From: Acorus gramineus
Taxonomy: Eukaryota; Streptophyta; Magnoliopsida; Acorales; Acoraceae
Direction: 5' to 3'
DNA length: 64,000 bases
NCBI GenBank assembly: GCA_030737835.1
Contig: CM060853.1
Span: forward strand, 18,534,895 to 18,598,894
Position numbers and translations under genes: made by a program. Every line of letters starts with the position of its first letter. Position 1 is the stretch's first letter. The notes under the pieces are model-generated. The model made no database searches. It saw only the letters and a program-made list of their open reading frames with translations, and was not told the DNA's origin. Below, in pieces: positions 34,434 to 45,735 of this stretch.

Positions 34434-36268
34434 TGCTCTACACATAACCTGGCCTTGTTCCCACTACAGAGACAAGCAAAACAAAAACCACCTTCCTCAA
34501 CAGATGAGAATCATTTTTTTTAAGACACCCAATCTCCAATTCAACCAAACTTAAGTATACAAGACTAGTTTCCAAGAGTGGTTTTTTCTGTACCACAAAG
34601 ATAAGGTGATTCCCCAAAAGCACTGTGGTTTAAAATTTAGTAGACACAGTCACTTTTTTTTTTTTTACTTCTCTGTTCTGTTTTTATATGCAACTGACTG
34701 AAACAGTAGTACTACAACTAACCAATATGGTGGCCTTAAAAGATAAGAACAAATAACACCTTGTTTTGACACACATGGAATACCTCCCACTTGCACAGAA
34801 AAGCAATACCCAAACCAGTAAACCAAGAACAAAAATTGTTGAATGGGTTGTTATAAAACAAGAAAGGGATAATGAAAGAAAAGAAAATCAAACCCAGAAA
34901 GAGAAACTTTGTTTTGGATGCTGGAAGAGCAAGAGAAAGACTAAAACAGCTGCCAAGATTTGAGTAACTCAAAAACCCAGCATTGATGGAGCCTTCACAT
35001 TGGGGTGGGTGTGCAAAACATCCTTTCTGGTTCCCAGAAGCCCAGACATGAAAAGAAATCTAATCTGTCCCTCTATAAACTCTGCTCTATTCGTCTCTGA
35101 ATGGAATTTTAAGTGCCGGATGAAGAGAGAAGAACAAAGTAGTGGTAGTTAAAAGTAGGATAAGGAAAAGAAGTGTGTGTGTTGATGGGCTAAAAATTAA
35201 ATCTTATAAATTAGTTGATGGAGGTACGGCTGGAATGATAAATGTTTGCATGGATCATCGTCATCTCAGAGTTTCGTATCCCCATCAGCGTCAGATTTAG
35301 ATCTCTTTGAACAGATGTAACTCATCAAAAGTTTTTATTATTTATTGATGATTTGAAATTATTTGTGAGAGAATATACTCCAGCCACGGCTGGCTGTCGG
35401 CTTGGCTGGCTTAGCTTTACCACAAGCCGTTTGGGAGTTTGTATCTATGTATTGAGTCTGTGAATGACACTTTGGATTCTTGACTCACAAGGAATATTCT
35501 TTTTTCTTTCTAGGATTCTAGGTCTTATGGATTTAGTGAAAAGAAAAAAAATTATTACGTGATATCAGGAATGGACATAGAAAATGAAGAATTTTAAATA
35601 TAATTTTTAATGTTTAGTTTTTCACTGTGTGAAAGGGAAGTGTACAGATCATCTATTAATAAAAAATTTAGTTTTTCAATTATTATTATTATTATTATTA
35701 TATAGATGTCCCCTTGAATTTGATCCCGGGATTTACTTTAACAGAGCGGGAGTGTTACATGTATTTTTTTTTTTCTTCCATGTCGATAAAAAAGGATTAT
35801 TTAGTTTCCATCTTTTGTAAAAATAGATAAATTATTAAAAATCATCTTGAAAACACAATATTATTATAATCCCATTTAAAATGTTACTTGACTTTGTAAA
35901 AAACTCAATAGTCAACAAACTACGAATGTGAGGGGAATTTATCATCTCAACACATGTATAATGATTATTTTACTTTCTCATTAGTGAAAAATGCTTTTTG
36001 AGTTCAATGTGGTAGAATATTCTATTTTAGGACTACCTATTTCTTTTTGTTTTTTTTATCAAATAATGCATGCTTCTTAAAATTCTGTTCATGTAAAAAA
36101 TGAATCTATAGCTCTCTAAAAGATTTTAAGAGGTTGAAAAAGGGTGTTTAAGACTTTTTCATTAATGGAAGGGATAAAATAGTCAATATACATATGTTGG
36201 GATGAAATATTCTCCAAACATTATTAGTTTATTGATTGTTGAATTTTTACAAAGTTTAGTGACATTTT
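34434..36268. other. 5' flank of the bHLH gene and spacer
   Basis: Should hold the 5' UTR and promoter of the bHLH gene. Contains a (TTA)n microsatellite at about 35681-35702 and T/A homopolymers. Short ORFs show no domain. I cannot place a transcription start. Confidence 0.5.
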
Positions 36269-36803
36269 ACTTGAACAGGTGAGACCTGAATTACAACCAA
36301 AAAGTCACAACGGTATTAGCGGGTGATGAATTACGGCCTCCCATTTTGATGTGGCATGTCATCTCATATCAAATCATCAGTAAATAATCACATAATTTCA
36401 TTTGGCTTTGCTAGAGATCAGACTCTAAGTGAAGTACCTGTGTTATATAAAGGATGGACATTGTATGCCTTGCAATGATGAACATAAAAAAAAAGACAAA
36501 AAAAGAGAAAGAAATCAAATCAAACCAATCCATCAGTCCGGTCCAGCGAATCCCGGAGCCGCCAGATAAGAAAAAAGAACAAACCGTCGGCTCAAACGGG
36601 CTTCTGAAAACTGTCTGTCACCACGGGTTTTACTGCAGTCATCATCGTATATTTAACACACGCATATTAAATCACTTCACGTTTATATTTTGTTCGTGTT
36701 AGCATACATATTTTAAGGAAAAATTTTCTTTTTAATTCAGTGAAATCTTTTTAAAATTATAAAAAATTTATTTAAAATCAAAAAATTATTTTAAGTTGAT
36801 TAA
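36269..36803. repeat. Long direct repeat R, copy 1
   Basis: About 535 bp, nearly identical to 37099-37650. Both begin ACTTGAACAGGTGAGACCTG, include a TATA-like GTTATATAAAGGATGGAC and a GC-richer block (TCCGGTCCAGCGAATCCCGG), and end TTTAAGTTGATTAA. The main difference is a 14-nt indel after CCTTGCA. The pair could be LTRs of a tiny retroelement or a local duplication; no TG..CA ends, primer-binding site or ORF are visible. Confidence 0.85.
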
Positions 36804-37098
36804 TTTATTGACTGTTGAATTTTTTACAAAGTTTAGTAACATTTTAAAGAGGTATATAATAATATTATGTTTTAAAGGTTTTTTTTTTTTAATACTTTAT
36901 CTATTTTATAAAAGATGGAAACTAAATAACTCAAAATATATATACACAAGAGTCATGGTGATTAATTCTGTCATGTATCTCGTAACGGTAACACTTCCAA
37001 CTACATCAACTATTCGCATATTTCAAAACACAACATAACCACTTGCCTCCACAACTACAAGGGACAAATAGGATCAACCCTCGTAGGTTACTCGTAAC

Positions 37099-37650
37099 AC
37101 TTGAACAGGTGAGACCTGAATTACAACCAAAAAGTCACAACGGTATTAGCGGGTGATGAATTACGGCCTCCCATTTTGATGTGGCATGTCATCTCATATC
37201 AAATCATCAGTAAATAATCACATAATTTCATTTGGCTTTGCTAGAGATCAGACTCTAAGTGAAGTACCTGTGTTATATAAAGGATGGACATTGTATGCCT
37301 TGCATGGGATTCAACATATGATGAACATAAAAAAGGACAAAAAAAAAAAAAAAAAAAGAAATCAAATCAACCAATCCATCAGTCCGGTCCAGCGAATCCC
37401 GGAGCCGCCAGATAAGAAAAAAGAACAAACCGTCGGCTCAAACGGGCTTCTGAAAACTGTCTGTCACCACGGGTTTTACTGCGGTCATCATCGTACATTT
37501 AACACCAGTATATTAAATCACTTCACGTTTATATTTTGTTCGTGTTAGTATATATATATTTTAAAGAAAAATCTTCTTCTACCTCATTAAAATCTTTTTA
37601 AAATTATAAAAAATTTATTTAAAATCAAAAAATTATTTTAAGTTGATTAA
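37099..37650. repeat. Long direct repeat R, copy 2
   Basis: Second copy of the 36269-36803 unit, about 552 bp, separated from it by 295 bp. The block TTTATTGA(C/T)TGTTGAATTT with ACAAAGTTTAGT, found immediately before copy 1 (about 36228-36268), also occurs immediately after copy 1 (about 36806-36846), but not next to copy 2. Confidence 0.85.
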
Positions 37651-38974
37651 CGAATTTAGTCCACCGGTTAAGAGTATATTGAAATAAGTTATCAGAAACT
37701 TATTAAAATTGAATACAGTCTTTACAAATTTTATTAAATCAGATTTAGTTATTTTGTAAAACAAAAATACCTTAGTCATTTTTCAACAACCTTATCTCCT
37801 GAAATATCACCCTCATCTATAAAAAGAAAATGTCCATCAATCCTCACTTGATCTATAAAATTAAGTCATTTTCAACATTTTCACCTCCTCGGTCTCATTA
37901 CAAAGACTGAACATAAAAAAATACAGTTTCATCAAGTCCATTGTAAAATCAATAGAGAAAACAATTTAAAAACCCAATCAAAATTCTATAATACATTCTT
38001 AACTCAATTAATAGCAATAAAAAGCATAACACCTTGATTATAAAACTATAATTTGTTTAATAAAATTTAAATAAATCAATATATTTTTAGATAATCATAT
38101 GGATTTTTTGTGATTTTAAGAAGATTTCAGGGAGTTAAAGACGATTTTTAAATTTCACATGGACTTTTTTCGATTTTCATAAGTTTTCAAAAAGTTATAT
38201 CGATTTTTTCTAAAAAAAAGAAAAAAAATTTAAAAGAGCATAACAGTAATTTACCATGCATGGTTAGGGTTAACGACATATCTGATTAATTATATGGACT
38301 AAAATAAATATTATCTAATAAGATAGGAACCTGAGGGAATTTACCAATTTTAAAGGGACTTTTTTCTTATTTTCATAAATTTTTAGGGAGCTATATCGAT
38401 TTTTCCCTATATTTTATTATGACAAACGTGTTAGATAAAGTTAAATCAGATTAAACTAGCATGTAGTGGATGCAACAGGAAAAAGATATGTGAACCGATC
38501 GGTGACTTAAACAATTGCTAAAAGGAACAAAAAAAAATTTATGGAACAAGAGAGAGAGCTGAGATTGCATATATGAAATGCAGTACTTTAGTCTCTTTTT
38601 ATAGAGGCTAATCGTCTCTTCTTGACCCAGACCCAAGCCCAAAGATCAAAGACCAAATACAAAATGCAAATACAATCCACAAGCCCCTTGCCCCTCCTAG
38701 GACTCTATCTAAGCACCAACTCTTTTCCTTATAAAGAGGATTAAGTTTATAAAATAATCAATATGGGAAGGAGTCCCAAACCAAGAAAACAAGCAGAGGA
38801 AACGCATTTTGCTCCAAAACATTTTAAAACTTTTAAAACTTATTTGAACACTTTAAAACTTCTAAATGAGGGAAACCCAGAACTTTCCATTCAAAAGTTT
38901 CTATCAAAACACACTTTATATTTTTATAAAAAAATATATTTTGTTAATCAATTATATATTTTTTTAAAAACAAT

Positions 38975-39880
38975 TTATAAAATTAACTCTATTATTTTGG
39001 ATATTAGCAAAACTAATCATGTCCGTTGAATATTACGACCCGGTCAGCTCTCCAAGTTTTTTTATTTTTTTAAGCATAGGCGTGGTATATATATATATAT
39101 ATATATACATGTCTTTTTATAAAACACTCATCCACCACATTTGAACATGAAACTACAGTACTGTATTTTAAGACATTTTATATATATAACACCGCGCTTG
39201 TTCTATAAAAATAAATTTCATCTGTAAAATGTTAAAAAATCGCACTTGAGCACAACCGGTTTCGTACCCAAGTGTAGTGAAGGCGTGTTTTTATTTAACA
39301 AGCATCTTTTGTAAAGTTTTTTAAATATGACACTTGGACATGTTCAGTTTCGTGCACGGATACGGATCGAATATGTCAATATCTATATTTTAATTTTTAA
39401 ATTCGGATACGGATATTAATTTTTAGATTCAGATCCCTTCGGATACGGATCAGATAAGATTTTTTTTTCTGATAATTGACATGTTTGAATATTAACATTA
39501 ATTTGGATAATCAAGTGATATTTTAGAGAGACATTAAAATTAAAATTAAGATTTTAAGGCTTATTATCTCTTTCAGATATCATACATTAAAAATTTAATA
39601 GTATTATAATATATTATCATTATAATTAATCATACAAGATAACAGTATGGACAATATATAATACAAATATATGTATTTTTATAATATATGTCGGATTCGA
39701 ATCGGATTCGGATTTTTTTTTCAGATAATTGACAGGCTTAAACATAATATATATATCACATCTTTTTTATTTTTATAAAGGATGCATAATATTAATATAC
39801 CACACCTCTACTTAAATAAAATCAATAAAAAAAATGTGGTTTTGTTAATATTCAAAATAATGGGGTTAGTTTTGCAAATC
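38975..39880. repeat. Inverted-repeat element with degenerate ~100-bp arms
   Basis: The left arm (TATTATTTTGGATATTAGCA, AAAACTAA; then GCGTGGTATAT and TCTTTTTATAAAA) pairs with the right arm (TTAGTTTTGC, TTAATATTCAAAATAATGG; TTTATAAAGGATGC, TATACCACACCTCTACTT). The interior contains repeated GGATACGGATCGGAT-type phrases and a (TA)n run at 39084-39108. No ORF. Probably a non-autonomous DNA element of unknown superfamily. Confidence 0.6.
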
Positions 39881-41681
39881 GACTTTCTTATAACAAATTC
39901 AAAAATTTGTTGTATTACTTGGTGGGATTGTATCCAAACAGTGCCATGATTTGTTAAAAGCATGTGCTGGAGAGTTAAAAAAATGGGCTTCTGTGGGTGG
40001 TCAAGACAAATTACCTTTTACAACCAGATGATCCCACAAATCCCGGTACGATTTAAGATGATTTTTTATAGGTTTAAGATAAGATGATTTTACAAAAAAA
40101 TAGTATGTCATATATTATTGATTTATTGTGAAAACAACAAATTTATTTTGTTGTTTTTTGAACCAGGCACGTACGCCTGGCACACAATTATTGGTATGTC
40201 TGCATCCAATCCGTATTTCAACATGAAAATTTTGGATATATTATTCCTATCATATGTTACATTTGAAAATATGTACATACTGAATCAATTATGGGTATTT
40301 TTGTATCCTATATATATTATTGTAGATATTATACATATATTTATTTTTATACTTACAGAAAAAAATATATATTATAAATATAATTAAGCAAATTTAAATA
40401 TGTACGTGTTTTGAATATCCATTGAAACGTGGATACATGTACATAATGATAAATTTTGAATATATAGTTATATACTACAAACATAATCATTATTTTTAAC
40501 TTTGGAATTTTATGATGGGTTCAACTAATTAAAAAAAGTTATAATTTGAACTGTTGTACATCTATAATACCGTTTTAATAAATTAAATTTTTATGAGTTT
40601 GATAAGTAAATATAGGAAAAGGTAATACATCAAATATGTGATTGTCTGATTGGTCATATGAAAGTGATAATACATGATATGAATGTGCATTATACGTGAA
40701 TCTTTACTAAAATTAAAAACAAGTAAAACTCTGTGTTGACCAATCAAAGACGTCACATAGATGATACAAAAATAATTAAAGTGTGCATGTGGTGATTGTT
40801 CTATAGATAACATTATAAAATATATATATAATTTTCATAGATTGTTTTTCATGAAATGCACATATTTTTTTTTTTTTAAAATCATGTCTCGTTTATGTAT
40901 TATTAAAATATATGAAATATGTATTTTAATAAATTGAATCATTTCATTTATGAAAAATATAATAAATTTTAACAAAATATAAATAAACTTTAAAAGAGTG
41001 AGTAGAATAGAAGAGGCTCTTTTAAATAGAACCTATTCAAACACATATTTAAATGGGGTTGACTGAGTAAAAAGTAAAATAAAGGTAAATGGTAATCGGT
41101 TCCATTAGCTGCTGCTGAGTGCCTTGGGTTTAATTTCTAATTGTCCCATCGAGCCGAGTAAAACAAGTGGCCGGCGGAGCCCATAAAGCCCAGCCGAACA
41201 GACCCGGCGCAACTGTAACAAAATACAGAGAGAGAGAGAGAGAGAGGTTGGTGTGACCGAACAGTCAAACCCTCCCACTGGTCTTTCTTCAACTCCTCGT
41301 GCAAGAATTTGGAGCTTTTAAATCACCTCAGTCAATTCAATCTCTTCTGCGTTTCCTTAAAAGAAGAAGACCAATCATTAGATTTAACATATGATCATGA
41401 TCTATAACTCCCGAAGGAGATTTTATTTTATGGGCGATATTAAGTTTTAATCTTAATTTTATTTGTAAAACTGGCTATGGGGTACCATGTCGCCACCTTA
41501 ACATTGACAAATATTTCCTCCTCTTTCTTTCTTTCTTTTTTTTTACATAAAAAACGTGATTTCAAATTCGTTTTTTTCGTGAACATATATATATTTTTAT
41601 TTATTCTTAAACTTCAATATTACATTTTAAAAATGATTGATGGATTTTAAAATTTATGGATAGATTTGATGGATTCACTAG
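39881..41681. other. AT-rich spacer with a (GA)n tract
   Basis: No credible gene. A (GA)n run at about 41227-41246 sits in a locally GC-richer segment (41090-41360) that looks like a plant promoter or 5' leader, but no plausible coding exon follows before the Mutator-like element at 41691. Confidence 0.5.
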
Positions 41682-41690
41682 GAATTGTAA

Positions 41691-42928
41691 GGGCACCGAT
41701 ATTTTCATCCACATACTTCTTTAACCCACCGCTCTCAAAAAAATAAAAATGTGATTTTTTTTAAGAGGTGAATCTATCCGATCCATTGGACTTTGTAAAG
41801 TCATCTATTATGTCACAAGTCGACATAACATAATTGAACTGATCACAGAGACCTAAGCCCTCTCTGCGACCCATTCGACTTTGTGTAGTCGTCAGTTATA
41901 TACTCATTTCGACATCGCAGAGTCGAACAGGTCACAAAAACCTAAGGCTCTCATGTGACCCATTCGACTTTGTGAAATCGTCAATTATGCACCTGACCTG
42001 CTTGATTGAACCAGTTAAACTTTCACCCGCATTGAATTCGGGTTTGATTTAACCATATACCTCAATGATATAAATAATCAGTAAAACTCAATCAACCCAC
42101 CGATTGAACCAACGGTTTTTATGAACCGGCTGCAGGTTGATTATATCGAATTGTTCTTTATTCATAGAAATTGTGATTAATCACTTTTTAAAATATAAAA
42201 TCTAATAAAAAGTTTAGATTTTACATACTAAAATTATGTTATGATGTTAAGTAAAACATTTATGTAAAGATTTTTTAAAATATTTTTATTTAGTTATGAT
42301 AATTAAAAAAATTATTATATTATAATTATGTCATGGTTCAAATTTGATTGACCCAATAGTTGAACAAATGACCCTTGACTCATTCATTTTTTTGGTTCAT
42401 TGAATGGTTCAATTTTTGAAACATTACTATTATGTTACAGGTTGGTATCACATAGTCAAACTGATATGAGAGACCTAAGGCCCTCTCTACGGCCCATTCG
42501 ACTTGTGATATAATGTACGACATCACAAAGAGATATCCAAACACTACATCATGTAATATGTCCTTCATGACACTGAACAACGCACCATCGTTTGAAGATA
42601 TCATTTTATTGAGAACGCTATAACACGCGAACACATTTTTCAAAACACAAAGTCGAATAGGCCGTAGAGAGAGCATTAGGTTTCTGTAATTAGTTCGACT
42701 CTGTGATGTCAACCTGTAAATAATGAACAACTTCACAAAGTCGAATGGGCTACAAAGAGGACCTTAGATCTCTGTGACCAGTTCAACTCTGTGATGTCGA
42801 CCTGTCACATAATGGACGACTTCACAAAGTGGAATGGATTGGGGTGGGATCACTCTTTAAAAAAACAACATTCTGATTTTTTGATAGAGGTGAGGTGAAT
42901 AGCTACGTGGGTGAAAATATCGATGCTT
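41691..42928. mobile_element. Non-autonomous Mutator-like element (MULE) with 9-bp target duplication
   Basis: Ends are long inverted repeats of about 130 bp: left GGGCACCGATATTTTCATCC, right complement AAGCATCGATATTTTCACCC. Further inward, CCATTGGACTTTGTAAAGTC on the left matches the complement of the right-hand GACTTCACAAAGTGGAATGG. The flanks are GAATTGTAA (41682-41690) and GAATTATAA (42929-42937), matching at 8 of 9 bases, the duplication length typical of Mutator elements. Sub-terminal repeats of CATTCGACTTTGTGAAGTCG and its complement recur at 41800-42000 and 42480-42830. No transposase ORF, so it would depend on an enzyme encoded elsewhere. Confidence 0.85.
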
Positions 42929-43174
42929 GAATTATAATCATGGTCCCTTAGGAGGCGTGATTTACAATCACATGTCTCTTATGGAAAGAAAGGAAAAAAA
43001 AATTAAATAAATATTAAAGTGATAGTGTTGACCTCGTCAAAACTGATCCAAAGCCAGTTTTGCAATAAAAATTAGTTCATGGTCAATCTTAAAATTAATT
43101 TCATACCGGGGTCAAAAATGAAATTTTATTTTATTTGTTCATATTGTATGTGACTAGGGTTATTTTTTTATGTC

Positions 43175-43520
43175 TTTGAAATGGGTCTGGTTGAACCCGA
43201 TTTTTATATGGATTGGGTTGGTCAATTTGGGTTCAGGTTCGGGTTGACCAATTCGGGTTGAGTTCGGGTTGGCCTCACTTACAACTCAATCCAACCCAAC
43301 CCGAACCCGTAAATTAATAGTTAAAAAAAAAGACATGGCCATTTATTTTGTAGTTTCTAATCCGGGTAGTTTAAATTTTAGATAAACTTAACTAATCTTA
43401 CGAGTTGGATCGGATTGGGTTGGTTGATTTATTTAATTACGGGTTGGATTTGGGTTAGTTTAATTCAGGTTGAAAATCGAAGGTTGGGTTCGGGGTTGAG
43501 TCAATCCGAACTCCATCCAT
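43175..43520. repeat. GGGTT-rich imperfect inverted repeat
   Basis: Phrases GGATTGGGTTGG and TTCGGGTTGAGTTCGGGTTG face CAATCCAACCCAACCCGAAC within 350 bp, giving internal complementarity. It is not the TTTAGGG plant telomere repeat. Probably an old transposon remnant. Confidence 0.5.
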
Positions 43521-43896
43521 CTGAGTTGCAGCCCTAACTGTAGTATGTTAATATGTTGGTTATAGAAAGAAAGAAAAAAAAAAAAAAAAACATGGTGAGC
43601 CAATTTTTCCTTTTTGGGTTATTTTTTATTTATCGCACCATGGTTTGATGTCGGAAGTTTATTCTGTTGGTGCGGGGAGTGTGGTGGGCACTTGTTAGTT
43701 TTTCTAGGATTTTGGTCAAAGGAATAACTGAATAAGTGTTATTGACATATTATAACGGGGATAGTGTGCTTTATTCATTGGTTTTAAGTTTTATAATCAT
43801 ATCTTAGCATGCTTTTTTTTGTTTTTGGCTTTTGAGTTGAACATGAGTTTTAAGAAAAAAAAATCACGGGGGTGACAAAATGAAATTATATTACCT

Positions 43897-44334
43897 CCCG
43901 TTTGAAATAGAGATATATTTTATTCTGAGGTATGTATTTATTCAAGTATAAGTGAGTATAAATAAAGATAAAATGATTTTGTGTTTGGTTGTGTTTTGAA
44001 TTATTCTCGTTAGTAAACGTAAGAATAAATGTTTTGTTGTTTGGGTAAAATGTGAATAAAGTATGGATAATGATTTATAAAATATAAAAAAGTAATAATA
44101 GTTGATTTGTCATGTAATTCATAAGAGGTGATGATAATTGATTTAACAGTGGGTCCACATATTCTTTGAGTGGAATAATCTAGAATAACTTTAATTCCAG
44201 GGGTTAATTAAAATCCATATACCACTTTATCAGGGTTTATTCTGGCATACTTTATCAGGGGTTATCCGGGGTAAACAAACACTTGAAAATTCTTATCCGG
44301 GGTTATCTAATGTCTTATACCAGAAACAAACGGG
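43897..44334. repeat. MITE candidate with CCCGTTTG ends
   Basis: Left end CCCGTTTGAAATAGAG and right end GAAACAAACGGG are short inverted repeats about 440 bp apart. The right half is rich in TATCAGGGGTTATCCGGGG phrases. No matching target duplication is visible, so this is tentative. Confidence 0.4.
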
Positions 44335-44360
44335 GGTTAAGTTGGACAATTAAAAAAAAA

Positions 44361-44830
44361 GGATTTTTAGTTTTAAGTCTATGTAAACATGTCTATTTAG
44401 GGATCAGTCTCTTACTTCTTCATATTTCTTTTTAAGTCTCCATATTCAACTGTTTATTTGGTTTTTAGTCCCTCCGTCAAACATCCTGTCAAACATCCGT
44501 TCATACACTGTTAATTTGTGAAATGTGATTTTATTTTTAAGTCCCTATAAACTATGTTATTTATTGTTAAGTCCCTATAAAATATGTTATTTAGTGATCA
44601 GTCCCTATAAAATATGAAAAAAGGAGGAACTAATCATTAAATAATATAGTTTACAGGGACTTAAAAATAAATCACATTTCACAAATTAACGGTGTATAGA
44701 CGGACGTTTGACGGAAGAACTAAAAAATAAATAGACAGTTAGATATGGAGACTTAAAAAGAAATATAAAAAATAGAAGAATTAATCCTTAAATAAATACG
44801 TTTACAACAACTTAAAAATAAAAATTTTTA
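44361..44830. repeat. Long foldback (hairpin) repeat
   Basis: Two arms of about 220 bp are reverse complements over nearly their full length with a short loop near 44590. TTTGTGAAATGTGATTTTAT at 44514 pairs with AAATCACATTTCACAAATTA at about 44671, and TCTTTTTAAGTCTCCATAT pairs with ATATGGAGACTTAAAAAGA. No ORF. If transcribed it would fold into one long hairpin. It resembles the shorter foldback at 10192-10453. Confidence 0.85.
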
Positions 44831-45360
44831 AATTGAAAAAAAAATAAAATTAATTTTAAAAATTCACCTCCATTTTGCATTATTAGCAAAACTGGTACAA
44901 CATCAATTGCCACCACGTGACATGAAATGATAGCTTTTGTACGATTTTTTTAAATTCCAAGAACTGTCATCATAAGCTAAAGTCCTAAAATTAATTAGCC
45001 AACCTTTTTTTTATGTTAAGGTTAGGAATAATATTAAGTGTTCATTCACATGTAAAGAAGTCTGTCGGTGAGGTAAATTCAAATTACATCAACCGATAAA
45101 CTTCAACTACAATTCTTACCCCGTTGTTCAATACAAACTTCCAAAATAATTTAGACATGTTAAGCATGCATTCAAATATGATATATTAGTCAATTTAAAT
45201 TATTCAAACACAATAAAATGTACATTCAAATTCTAGATTTCTAAAAAGATAATTAAATCATTTTAAGTTATAATATGATAACATAATATGAAAGTTAAAT
45301 ATTTATAAATAGTTTTTGATAAATGAGTCTTAACAAGTTCTGTTATGACACTCATTAACA

Positions 45361-45735
45361 AAATCCATAGTACTAGTGGGGGTGTGAACGATTTAGAAGA
45401 CGAGCAACGAAGCCGTCTTCAAAGGGACTAGGGTGTATCAAGAAAACATATGAACATGTTTCGAGAGTGTATGTTGGATTGGAGCCGACACATTGCGAGA
45501 GCGGGGGAGGTCCAGTTTCGTGAAGGGGCCATGTGCATCACAGGGTGACAGAGTAGGCTTTTTGATCTCGCTTGATCGGTTAGGTGCCTCTTCTAACCCA
45601 GGCCACGAGATCTCGCTTTTTATGAATATATTTCTATCTTGCTTTACTTTACTCTTTTCTCCCTTCATTCAAAATTTATAATTTAAATTCATAAATAAAA
45701 TCGAGTAACAAACATTTACTTTTCTTCAAAATATA
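45361..45735 (+). mobile_element. Possible non-LTR retroelement 3' fragment
   Basis: A GC-richer island in AT-rich sequence that ends AAATCGAGTAACAAACATTTACTTTTCTTCAAAATA-like. The phrase around CGAGTA(A/G)CAAA..TCTACCTTTCTTCAAAA recurs at about 6507-6549, where a poly-A follows. There is no convincing protein match; kept only as a tentative retroposed tail. Confidence 0.35.

Noticed and set aside
43175..43520. Interstitial telomere repeat
   Set aside because: The phrase is GGGTT/GGGTTGGGTT with irregular spacing, not the plant TTTAGGG array.
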